DNA of 64,000 bases from Hygrocybe punicea. Its lineage: Eukaryota > Basidiomycota > Agaricomycetes > Agaricales > Hygrophoraceae. Under the pieces are notes generated by a model. That model searched no databases and was not told the origin of the DNA. It saw nothing but the letters and a program-made list of their open reading frames with translations. Positions 21,935 through 32,233 of the stretch are shown in pieces. Each line of letters begins with the position of its first letter. Positions within the stretch are counted from its first letter, which is position 1. The translations under genes were made by a program, and so were the position numbers. Location of the stretch: contig OY744470.1 in assembly GCA_963556145.1 (NCBI GenBank), forward strand, positions 3,906,001-3,970,000. Direction: 5' to 3'.

Positions 21935-24406
21935 TGACGGTAAATCTGGAACTTTATTATGTGCGCGATATAGGATGCGCGTTTGCGTGATGAGTTAGGT
22001 ACATTACAGCCATTTGCGGAACCTAAGGTGCGCGTGAGAATTTCCTTTTTTTGAATAATAAAATACATGGGGAGTAAATTGGCTATAGACGGTCAATATC
22101 AGTTGGATTACTTAGATATCTATAGCAGTGTATTCTCCTGGGCTGCCTGCAGGTGCCCATCTCTTTAGAATTTTTGGATTCGTTATTTTTCACATCTGAC
22201 TAGTGTTGCCACGGCTCGGTCCGAAACCGTTAGCCGTTGGAGCCGGACCGATAATTAGCCGAGCCGAGCTGTTCACTCAGCTACGGTTAAACCTCGGCTT
22301 AGCCACGGCTAGCCGTTATTAGCCGTTACCAAATATCCAAATTAGGAAATTTAGGTTTCCAGCTTGTTCGCTGGCTTCAACATCACTTGGATAACCCCTC
22401 TGCTGCCTCCCACACCTCACGAACATGTACAGACACATTTCACGAGGTTTTCAGGTATGTGCACCTGTCTTTTTTCTTTTTCTTTTTGCGTATCTCCATG
22501 TAGCCTACCTATGTACATGTATGTGAAAAAATGGACACCTTCCGAGGCTCCTGTGAAAGGGCAGGTGGCCTGAACACCCTGTGAATGCCGCGCACACGTC
22601 AATTGACGGGCCAGGGCAGCAGGGAGAGGGGCAGACTTGTCCTCAGTCCGTCGTCATTGGTGTCGCCGGCTGTCATCGTTATGGTCCTCGTGTTCACCTC
22701 GCGAATGCCGTGCACGCGTCAATTGACACGGCTGTACCCATTCGCGAGGTGGTGGTTGGCTCGGAGAGGCAGTGGGGCAGGGCTACGGGGAGAGGAGTGG
22801 GGACTTCTTGTCTTCGTTCCCCCTCACTGTTGCCCTTGCCCAATCCACCCTGGGTTGCTGCTGTTTCCCGTTGACGTCGATGTCGCCGTCATTGTCACCC
22901 ACTCGGTCATAGCCTTGGTTGCTGTTAGTACAAGTCGGATGGTGATGGACTGGGCACTCACCTGTCGTCGCGCTGGATCTCACCAGGGTGCATGGGCAGC
23001 ACAGGTGCACCACCAACGCACAAGAACGGCACGTAGAGTTTCAAAATGAGCTGGTGACAGCTCACAGCGCTGCGCCACGAGTATCATCGTTGTCATGTTC
23101 GTTGTCGTCATGATAGCAGTTGTCAGTGTCGGTGTCGTTGTCCAAGGCGGCATCACGTCTTCGCCGGCATCCTCCACTGCGTGCGCATTCATGCTGAGCC
23201 TCCACTCCTCCGGCAGACCAGCCATGCCTACACCTCCACCTCGATCCCCACTGCCTGGTCAATGGTATACCCAAGCTCGTTCGCATTAGTGCGCCGTTTC
23301 ACCCTTCGGACTAGTTGGGTGAGTCTATCCACGAAGGCGACATGCAAAAAAAAAATCAACAAAGGAACAAAGGGAATAGAAGGGCTGGAAAAGAAAAAAA
23401 AGAAGAGGCGAACGTAAATTGCGTAACAAAAGGCAAACGCCGGAGGAAGTAAAACAGAGAGAAGCAAGAAGACCAGAAAGATAGAACACGCACTAACAAT
23501 TTTGCTAACCTGTACATGCAATATACACGCGACCCGATAATCCAGATCCAACGGCGCACTGGCCTCATGGACGGACAACGCCTGAGCGGACAACGCATAC
23601 AAAATACGCAGGGGACGACTCTTTCTTTATCCAACGTCGCCGCCGGCCCCGCTGCTGTCGTGATGTTGGCCGTGACTGTGGTTGTGACCGATCAGCGCCG
23701 TAGGGCGAACGCAGCAGCCGTAGCGGCAAAGAAGCTGATGGTGGTGGTGGTGGTGGTGCCTGAACTTGCGAGCCCGAGTTCGAGGTCCCAGTTGTAGGGT
23801 GTTGGGATGCGGCCGTGTTGTCGTCGTGCGTAGCTAGACAGATCTTCGTTAGTAAAAGTAAAGGAAAAAAAACTTACCAATGGGTGCACAACGTCTGGGA
23901 CTGGCACGCGTCGCTTGTCGTCGCTGGCACTGCTGTTGCCGTCGTTGCCGCTGTTGCCGTCGCCGTGGTCATTGGTCGTTGCTGCTGCTGTCCGGGCTGC
24001 TGTTGCCTCGAGATCATTGTGCTGTAATCAGAAATAAGTTGGTAGTAAAAAAAAAACAATGATTCAAACAAAGACATAACGCCCGCTGCTTCCGTTGCCG
24101 CTTCATTCCTCGCCCCCCTGCTGGTCGCCGTTGGGGTGCTGTGGCCTTTGTTCGGGGTCGGCCAGCGTTGTCGCGAGCTGGTGTGGCCGTGGCTGTTGGC
24201 GTCAGGCATGGTGGTGGTGAGATTCGACCTTGACAGGCAGTCTGCTATTAATTTCCTTTTTTGGACGGCTAGCCGCGGTTTAGCCGTTGCCACAACGGTC
24301 CGGTCCGGCTAACAACCCATATATGGGTTAGCCGTTGTTAGCCGTAGCCGAGCCGAGCCGGACCGAGCTGTGGCAACACTACATCTGACCAAACGCGGTA
24401 TCTGGT
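21935..24406 (+). repeat. Left terminal inverted repeat, split by a hAT-like element
   Basis: 21935-22200 plus 24390-24406 form about 283 bp that match, inverted, 53929-54147 plus about 61307-61404. Only a handful of substitutions were seen in the inner part (22012-22200). The outer part contains GATATAGGATGCGCGTTTGCG, a motif repeated twice in the right copy. The inner edge (CAAACGCGG-ATC-GG) lies 39 bp before the transposase ATG. Confidence 0.85.
22201..24381. mobile_element. Non-autonomous hAT-like element 1
   Basis: 2181 bp bounded by inverted ends TAGTGTTGCCAC and flanked by an 8-bp duplication CATCTGAC (22193-22200 and 24382-24389); the undisturbed site CACATCTGACC is seen in the partner inverted repeat at 53946. 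Subterminal regions carry many copies of TTAGCCG/GAGCCG. The interior is GC-rich with CGTCAATTGAC palindromes (22597, 22718) and no transposase. The 8-bp TSD and TAG..GTTGCCA ends fit hAT. All interior frames are treated as noncoding. Confidence 0.85.
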
Positions 24407-24445
24407 TGACAGTCTCTTATCCCAACGGCCATCAAGCTCACTCCT

Positions 24446-25644
24446 ATGCCTCGTAAAGCTCCCCTTATGCCTGCCTGGCGCTTATATTCTTGGGATCTCA
24501 AGCGTGCTGTAATCCATCAAGCCTACACTCTCGGTAGCAGCTCCACAGCTATTGCTATTTCACTCAACATGCCACTTCAAGTCGTTCAACGAGTGCGGAA
24601 GCTCTGGGGTGAAATTGGCGAGGTGTGCAGAGATAGACAGCGGTTGGGGAGAGTGCCCCTGATGACCCCAGATCACATTGATGTCAGCTAAATGTTCACT
24701 CCTTGATAGAATGCTAACGAGTATCCAGTTCTTGCTTGCATTGCTTGAACACAGCCCGGACATCTTTCTCGATGAAATTCAAGAACAACTGCTCAATTTG
24801 CATGACCTTGATATCTCCTTGGCAACTATTTGGCGTACATTGAAGCGGCTTGGCATTAGTTCCAAAAAGGTGAAACTTTCTCCCTCACATCGTGCTGTGT
24901 TGTAATCCGACTACTTCCCAGCTCTCTAAGGTTGCTTCTGAGCGGTGTGAACATGCCCGCCACGAGTTTGTGCTGCAAATTGGCCATGAACCTGTTGGAC
25001 GGCTCGTCTGCACTGATGAAAGTGCCGTCAACATCTTGACATCATATCGCGACAATGGATGGGCATACACTGGTGTTCGGGCCAGAAAGTGATGTAATTT
25101 TGTTCGAGGCTTGCGGTATGTTCATTCTGCTGCTTGTCAAACTGATCTGACATTTCCAATAACTAGATACTCTCTGTTACCTGCGCTCACCGTCAACGGC
25201 ATCATCTATAGCCACATAAAACTTGGTGGATACAAGGGAGACGAGTTTTTGGAATGGCTGGAAGGTCTGTTACTTGTTATGAACCCATACCCTGGTCCCA
25301 ACAGCGTCCTCATTCTCGACAACTGCCGGATTCACCATGTCCCTGGTGTGGAGGACATGTGTGCTGCAAGGCAAGCATCACTACAACTTATGTTTCACCT
25401 AGCTAATTACACATCTGCCAGGGGTGTTCGACTTGTTTATCTTCCACCCTATTCTCCTGACATGAACCCAATTGAAGAGTCGTTCTCATTTGTCAAGCAG
25501 TACATTCGTCGTCATGGCTTACAGTTTCGCAATGCCATTGAATTTGGTAACCCGGCTGATCCATACCTGTTTCTTTATGCCGCATTAGAAGCCATCACCG
25601 CCAGCAAGTGTAGACCATGGTTCCATCATTCCGGTTATATCTAG
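24446..25644 (+). pseudogene. Tc1/mariner DD34E transposase, one premature stop
   Basis: Exons can be placed at 24446-24682, 24729-24869, 24931-25115, 25167-25370 and 25422-25644; the last intron (25371-25421) is a 51-bp GC...AG intron that keeps the frame. The N-terminus is a helix-turn-helix region (WDLKRAVIHQAYTLGSSSTA). The catalytic core shows LVCTDESAVN (first Asp), LILDNCRIHH (second Asp) and YSPDMNPIEESF (Glu), with 34 residues between the last two after splicing. This enzyme family cuts and pastes at TA. A TGA at 25090-25092 sits where the family has a basic residue (R-K-stop-C-N-F-V-R-G), so the copy is probably dead. The left inverted repeat lies directly upstream. Confidence 0.85.
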
Positions 25645-25749
25645 CTGTTGTTCTGTAGTTCCTATGTACCTTGTACCCCTGGTTCCTCAATAAATTCCCG
25701 CAGGCCGGTTTGACAAACTTGTTGTATTCTATGCTAAGTCCAAAAGTAT

Positions 25750-26157
25750 CTAATCCAGGCGCCTCCGCTTCCCATTTGCCCTGTCAATGCGTTTTTGTTC
25801 TGCCCTAATCTCCTTCAGCAAAAATAAAGCATTTCCCAATGTCATTTTGAAGTCGGTTACAAGTTCCTGGCTACTGATCGGTAAGATGTCGTCAATGTTG
25901 TAGAAATTGGCATCGGTGAATGCATTGATATATCGGGTGAGTAAACGATGATGGTGTTGCACATCGAGAGCCTGAAGGAATGTTGATATCGCTGGGTAAA
26001 TGCTTGGTGCAGCGCCATTGGGTGGATCACTGGAGGGCAAGTTGTCAGGCACTGGCATCATGGATGGTACGACTTTTGCCAGAGATGCTGGCATCCCACT
26101 CGTCCCACTCCAAGCATTCACCATCATGAATGGCCAAGCCCAAGGAGGCAGGCACGT
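25750..26157 (-). pseudogene. Second gene of the Tc1-like element, 3' part
   Basis: C-terminal half of an uncharacterised protein, reading TCLPPWAWPFMMVNAW, IYPAISTFLQALDVQHHHR, LLTRYINAFTDANFYNID and ending KRIDRANGKRRRLD. From recall, this C-terminal pattern (a short helical domain followed by a basic tail) is common among Agaricomycete hypothetical proteins. It is cut off at 26157 by LTR retrotransposon B; the 5' part lies at 52811-53909, and one copy of the 4-bp target site restores the frame exactly. It is convergent with the transposase, 105 bp away. Confidence 0.8.
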
Positions 26158-26952
26158 TGTAAAGGCAAGGTCGGGGTGGCTGCGGAATAATAATTCTAAG
26201 CCTGTGGGGGTCAGCGTGAAAGTGACTAGGAATAGTCTAGTGAGCTTCAGTAAGATGATAGGATATAAATGATAAGAAGCCGCCAAGTAAACTACTGAAA
26301 TCTATCGAGGCCGGTCGAAGCCGACGAAGCCGACGGTGTCGGGTACGGTGGGTCGGGTGTCGGGTAACGAGAAACGTAGAGATTAAGACGGTAGAAGGAC
26401 GGGGAGAGCGTTGAGGAAACCGACGAGTAGTGTGTGCGATGGATTTTACTGAGAGGCTGATTTTCAGAGAGAGGAAACGGGGGAACTGGTTTCTTATTTT
26501 GAGATGGCACTTGGGCACCGTTTTTATACTACAAATTTCTGTACCTAGATTCGGATGAGAGTCCTCGGCCGATGAGAGGAAACAAAGGAGAATAAAAATG
26601 GGGAAGTAGGAAGAGCGTTGCGAGGCGACGATGACAGGGAAAATGGGTGGAAGATATAAAAAACCGTAAAAGATGCAATATACTTTACTATATCTCCATA
26701 AGGGAGACGCTAGGCATGAATAAGGCAAGTCCGATGTCGGGATCCCAGTCCGATGAGATCTATCTTTGATATTTGAAGTTCCGTGAGTTTAGGAGATGGA
26801 CCGACCAGGTACGTGAGCGGCCATGCTAGTCAGTATGCATCGGGTTGCGTCGGGTTGCATCGGGTTCGAGCGTAGATTGCTAGAGACGTCGGGTTCGAGT
26901 GGATTCGCTAGATATCGATGTTACGGCCTCAGAGGGTCGAGGACCCTCTACA
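26158..26952 (-). repeat. 3' LTR of gypsy B
   Basis: 795 bp, TGTAAAGG...CCTCTACA on the plus strand. It matches 52016-52810 with scattered substitutions, more than separate the two LTRs of A. Confidence 0.92.
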
Positions 26953-27122
26953 TCTCCTTGGGTCTTCTAATAGAGACCATCCATGGTCGAGAATATGGGG
27001 TCTCTAAATGCGGGTCGCGAATGTGGCCAATCACGTGAGCGGGCAAACAACGGCAAAGTAAAAAAAATAAAAAAAATTTCATTGTTGATCCGACCTTTCC
27101 TCTACACCATCACACACCCACC

Positions 27123-28519
27123 ATGTCCCAAGTCTACGACAATTTCCTCGCCTTTGTCGAAAGCATCGAACCCAATGTCCGGGCAGACTACGAAGAGGCC
27201 GTTAACGTGGTCACCGTGTTTCACAGCGACGATCTCGTTACAATGGTAGACGGCAACGAGGGGATGGCCCAGCAATGGTTAAGCGGCCGCAAGAAAGTGC
27301 TGGTGAGTTTCCCGATTGATTACGTGTGTCTTAAGATAGCTCATGTCGTCCCACTAGCGTGCTTATAATGGAATCGTCGCGGAACTCCAAGCTGGTGGTA
27401 TGAGGCCAGTAATGCCACCGCTATGGGCCGACCGCCAATCGTACGCTAACGATGTCGAAGAGTGGCTGAAAGAAGTGGCGGACCGAGAGAGGCAGGAAAA
27501 GGAAGAAGCTAGACGGCGGGCGGATGAAGAAGGGGCTACGCGGGAAGAGGAGGCCAGACGGTTGGCAGAGGCAAATGCACGAGCGGAGGTGGAGAAAAGG
27601 TGAAAGGCGGCAGAGGAAAGGTGGGAGCGGCTTAGAATAGAACAGCACGGGCAGCACTGGACTCAAGAAGCGGACCGGGTTGAAAGGGATGGAGCCATGT
27701 ATCGGCAGCAGCTCAGCGAGGAACGGCGAGCTGAAGCAAACGCATCGGTCGCGGGTGAACCAGGGACTGAGTCGATTCCGGAAGGCGAAGTCGCAGTTGA
27801 GCCAGAGGAAGGCCCCGTCGACCCGGCACCAGAGACACCAGCCGATGTAGAAGACGTAGATATGCCGGGCGTAGAGATCGGAGATTTGGCTGGTACGACG
27901 GTGAGTTCCTGTGTTGGTTCATTTGTTCTTTAGTCACTGATCCTGGTAACAGTTCACTGGGCCGTTTCCCCTACAAGCCTGCACCAACTGCGTCAAGGCT
28001 CAAGAGGCGTGTTGAGGCGTCACAGGCTACGTGTGCGAATGATGCCGGAGGCTGAAGAAAAGATGTACTAACGCTACACACCGGACGGGCGGGGGTCGGC
28101 GCAAGGTGGATACCGGAAAGGGCAAAGAGGTCGCAGTTGGCACGAGGAAGCCTTTGTCGTTCACAACAAAGCCGATCCGCAGTAGGCCTGCCCGGGCCTC
28201 AACGAGCACACCGCGGGTCGAGGATGTGGAATCGGTCAAGGACGATGACGAAGACGAGGAGGAGTCGGAGGAAGAGCGGCCGACGAAAAGGCTTAGGGCG
28301 GCCTCGGCAGCAAACCCGTTTGTCTTGACAATGGAGAATTACGAGCAAGTGTCGGCGTGGCTAGCGGTCCTTACGGAGGAGCTGGGAGCCCTGGGCACCA
28401 ACGTCAACCATCACCTCGTCCACTTCGGTCAAGAGTTCCAGCGGCTCCACGTCGATCTTGAACGGTCGACCTCAAGGTTGGCGATGTTGAGGCGGGACTA
28501 CGAGACCGGCCGCCTGTAA
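27123..28519 (+). pseudogene. Antisense accessory gene of gypsy B (four stops)
   Basis: Plus-strand copy of the gene intact in A (36089-37477). Exon 1 starts ATG TCC CAA at 27123 and ends at a GTGAGT donor near 27303; exon 2 is the Glu/Arg-rich coiled-coil part; exon 3 has the Cys cluster and the acidic region (DDDEDEEESEEE). Stops at 27355 (TAG), 27601, 28013 and 28040 (TGA) correspond to CAG or CGA codons in A, so all four are C-to-T changes. It lies between pol and the 3' LTR and is opposite in direction to gag-pol. Upstream (27027-27050) is CCAATCACGTGAGCGG, the presumed promoter core. Confidence 0.85.
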
Positions 28520-28644
28520 AATAGAAAAAAAATAACGAGCCTGTTGTATATATATAAAAATATATCGTGTACATAAAAGACGTGTCAGCTTGTTCACCCA
28601 GCTAAGGAAAGCCAATCGGCTCCCGAAGACATAGGACTATTCGC

Positions 28645-29428
28645 TGTAGAGGGTCCTCGACCCTCTGAGGCCGTAACATCAATATCTAGCGAATCCGCTC
28701 GAACCCGACGTCTCTAGCAATCTACGCTCGAACCCGACGTAACCCAACGCAACCCGATGCATACCGACTAGCACGGCCGCTCACGTACCTGGTCGGTATA
28801 TCTCCTAAACTCACGGAACTTCAAATATCAAAGATAGATCTCATCGGACTGGGATCCCGACATTGGACTTGCCTTATTCACGCCTAGCGTCTCCCTTATG
28901 GGGATATAGTAAAGTATATTGCATCTTTTACGGTTTTTATATCTTCCACCCATTTTCCCTGTCATCGTCGCCTCGCAACGCTCTTCCTACTTCCCCATTT
29001 TTATTCTCCTTTGTTTCCTCTCATCGGCCGAGGACTCTCGTCCGAATCTAGGTACAGAAATTTGTAGTATAAAAACGGTGCCCAAGCGCCGTCTCAAAAT
29101 AAGAAACCAGTTCCCCCGTTTCCTCTCTCTGAGAATTAGTCTCTCAGTAAAATCCATTGCACATACTACTCGTCGGTTTCCTCGATGCTCTCCCCGTCCT
29201 TCTACCGTCTTAATCTCTACGTTTCTCGTCACCCGACACCCGACCCGCCGTACCCGACATCGTCGGCTTCGACCGGTCTCGATAGATTTCAGTAGTTTAC
29301 TCGGCGGCTTCTTACCTTTTATATCCTATTATCTTACTGAAGCTTGTTAGACTATTCCTAGTCACTTCTACGCTGACCCCACAGGCTTAGGATTATTATT
29401 CCACAGCCACCCCGACCTCGCCTTTACA
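28645..29428 (+). repeat. 5' LTR of gypsy A
   Basis: 784 bp, TGTAGAGGG...GCCTTTACA. It carries a TATA box (29068-29075) ahead of the expected RNA start, and is almost identical to 37649-38432. Confidence 0.95.
29068..29075 (+). promoter_or_regulatory. LTR TATA box
   Basis: TATAAAAA within the LTR, followed by GGTGCCCAAG; the U3/R border would lie shortly downstream. The same motif is present in every LTR of the family here. Confidence 0.55.
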
Positions 29429-29430
29429 TC

Positions 29431-29448
29431 TGGAGCCCACCGCGAGGA
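29431..29448 (+). promoter_or_regulatory. Primer-binding site candidate
   Basis: TGGAGCCCACCGCGAGGA starts 2 bp after the 5' LTR. It begins with TGG, the complement of a tRNA 3' CCA end. The same site is found beside the 5' LTR of B (about 51996-52013, minus). I cannot name the tRNA without a search. Confidence 0.6.
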
Positions 29449-29458
29449 ACAGTCTAGC

Positions 29459-31615
29459 ACCACCATAGCTTCCTCTTCCTGTATCCCTCCCTCTGACCGT
29501 CGTCTTCGAGATCTTCCTCGAAGAACTCTTCAACAAGAACTCTCTTTAGCCGCCTTCGACCCGACAATCGACGACGACTTCTTCCAGCTAGTACCCGACC
29601 ACCTTGCTCGACATAACAATCTCCCGCTCGTCTCAGGGTCAAACACCCCCCTATATCTTTCATCCGACAGTCTCGAATCGGTCGATATACCGATAATCAC
29701 CATTACACCCGACTCATCCAATCTCAGTTCGACACCCACATCACCTACGTCCCCGACTTCGACCTCGTTAGAACCCCCGTCCACATCTTCGCTCTCGACA
29801 TCGAAAACTCCGTCATCATCATCGTCTCCATCTTCGCTCTCAACATCGAAAACTCCGTCATCATCATCGTCCCCGTCTTCGTCTTCGTCCATGCCGTCAT
29901 TGTCCACGTTACCCGACCCGCTCATCATACACCTGACAACCGCTTCATCGACATCTCAGCTCCTTCCACCCACAATGACTTCGACCTCTGGATCTTCGAC
30001 CGCTCCCCACGTTACCGCTCCCCATGTTACTCCACGACAAATGCCCGCTCGCGGTCATTCCACGGCCCCGACCTTCGATGGGAACCCGCTCAATTTAAAC
30101 CGCTTCTTCGAAGAAGTTGAGATACTTGCTGCCGATGCCGCTCTCGACGATGCAGGATGCATCAAGCATAGTCTGCGCTACGCGTCGCTTAGCGACTACG
30201 AGCTTTGGGCAAGCTTACCTAGCGCGACCGGCGTCGATTATGCCGCATTCAAAAGGAGCGTACTCGTGCTATACCCAGGCACGGAAGACGATCACCGGTA
30301 CACTATGGCGGATCTCGACCGTCTTACGCACACCCAAACCGCTTACGGTATCCGTACCCACGCTGAACTTGGCGAATATTACCGCGAGTTCATCTGGATC
30401 TCAGGGTTTCTTCTAAACCAGGGTCGGATCTCTCCTTGAGAACGCAACATCGCGTACGAGAACGGCTTCCATCTCGAGCTTAAAAAGGACATCAAAACCC
30501 GTCTGCAGTACCAAAAACCGAACCATTTCCATAGCGACCCTTACGACTTCCAGGACTTCCACAATTGCGCCCACTTCCTGCTGGCTGGAACTGCGGCCGA
30601 ACCGTCCACCGTCTCTCGTCTATCGTCAACGTCGCCTGCCGCCATCCGGTACTCGACTCCAATAGAACCCGCCACCCGCTACCCGCCACCCGCTCGCTAT
30701 GACCCGGTCATTCCTAAAGCAGAACCGGTCGAACCTAACGTATCCGACCTATTTCGTCTCGTTTCGCAACAACTCGCTGTCCTCACGCAAGCCCTCACCG
30801 AACGCAACAACCCCCCAAAGCCGTGTGCAAATAGGGCTGAGCCGACCACCGCGGGACAGGGTTTCACCAACTTCAACTGCCTCTTTTGCGACGACCCGTT
30901 CCATCGTATACGCGATTGTCCCATCTGCGAGCAGTACACTTGAGACGGAATATGCCGCAAGAACGAGCACGGCCGCATCGTGTTGCCTAACGGAATGTAT
31001 CTTCCAAAGGCTATTGTCGGCAAAAATATAAGGGAATGCTTCGCCGCGTGGCATGCACAGAACCCCGGCAACCGCGCTCCCCCTGCCCGCAACCCCACAG
31101 AACCGTTCCAACGCGACCCGCCGCCTCATGTCAAAGCTAACTTCGTCTCCGCCGTCTAAGTACCCACCTACGAACCAGAGGTCACCACCGAGTACACCGA
31201 CATCTTTCAGTCCACGACGTCCGACATCGACAACGACAACGAACAAATTAAGGTTCTGGAAGCCGAAGTGCAGTGGCTTCGTAAACGGGTTACATTCGAT
31301 GGTGTAGAAATCCCATCGAAGGCGAAAGGCAAGTCTAGAGAAACGTATCCCAATCCGCCCGCCACTTCCACGTCCGTCCCCGCCGCGAAACCCGCCGAGA
31401 AAACGTCTACCAGACCTGTCAACCAGCACCCGATCACCATCATTCCACCTTCGAACACGCGGCTGACCGAGCCGACCGCCTTCGTGCCGCGCACTCCCCA
31501 GAACCTTCCCGCATCGCACCCCCAGTACCGCTACCAAGCCCCCATCGAAGATCCCGGTATCGCCAAATCCGTCATCGACCGCGCACTCGATTCTCAAGTC
31601 TGCATTTCGCAATGA
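29459..31615 (+). pseudogene. gag of gypsy A, interrupted by stops
   Basis: A frame open from the primer-binding site has a Ser/Thr/Pro-rich N-terminus with a duplicated SLSTSKTPSSSSS unit (29790-29880). A helical capsid-like region follows (FFEEVEILAADAALDDAG, YASLSDYELWASL, YREFIWISGFLL), then a CX2CX4HX4C zinc knuckle (CLFCDDPFHRIRDC near 30885). Stops occur at about 30437 (TGA; B reads CAA), 30942 and 31157. The first in-frame ATG is 29891, so the true start is uncertain. Gag packages element RNA; A would need another copy's Gag. Confidence 0.85.
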
Positions 31616-31628
31616 GAACTTTTGGCCA

Positions 31629-32233
31629 TGTCGTCCGACGCCCGCCGTCACATGAAGGACCTCACTACGTCGAAAAAGGTCACCGCCGAGAGTAACAACG
31701 TCGAGGTTTTCCATTTTCACGCACCCGAAATCCCCACTCGCACCTGTCAACACTGTCAGGAAAACGTCCCGCTCGTCGTTGGCCGCGACTCAGTCCCTCT
31801 CCGTGCGGTCTACCCGCTCATCAACGGAAAATTCGTATTCGAGTGCGTCCTCGACAACGGTTCCATGATCATCGGCATGTGACGCGAGATTTGGGAGAAA
31901 CTCGGTTACGGCCTCCAAAATATGAAGATGCGGATGCAGTCGGCAAATAAAAGCGACAACGACACCCTCGGCCGGATCGCCAACCTAAAATTCACTTTTG
32001 GCGACATCGATCTATTCCTACAAGTCCAAGTCGTCGACGATGCCCCTTACGAGATTCTTATCAGCTGCCCGTTCTTCACGCTTTCCGAGGCCCTTACGAA
32101 GGATTATAAAAACGGAGAGCAACAAGTCACGATCACGGATCCAAACACCAGCGCTGTCGTCACCTTGCCCACCATCGAGCACAACCAAAAGAACCAACGA
32201 GAGTGGTCCGACACCGGAAAGCCAGATTTGTAG
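31629..32233 (+). pseudogene. Retropepsin of gypsy A, one TGA
   Basis: Contains FECVLDNGSMIIGM, an LDNGS-type aspartic protease active site as used by several basidiomycete gypsy elements, and a CQHCQE motif upstream. TGA at 31880-31882 replaces the CGA of copy B (GMRRDIW). The 3' end overlaps the pol frame by at least 31 nt in the -1 register. Confidence 0.85.

Noticed and set aside
28645..29428. Coding frame of 143 codons in the LTR (28919-29350)
   Set aside because: It is LTR sequence repeated at 37923-38354; LTRs are noncoding and the frame contains the TATA region.
30749..31753. Minus-strand 334-codon frame inside gypsy A
   Set aside because: Antisense to gag with zinc knuckle; mirrored by a similar shadow in B (49833-50639). 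No domain recognised.
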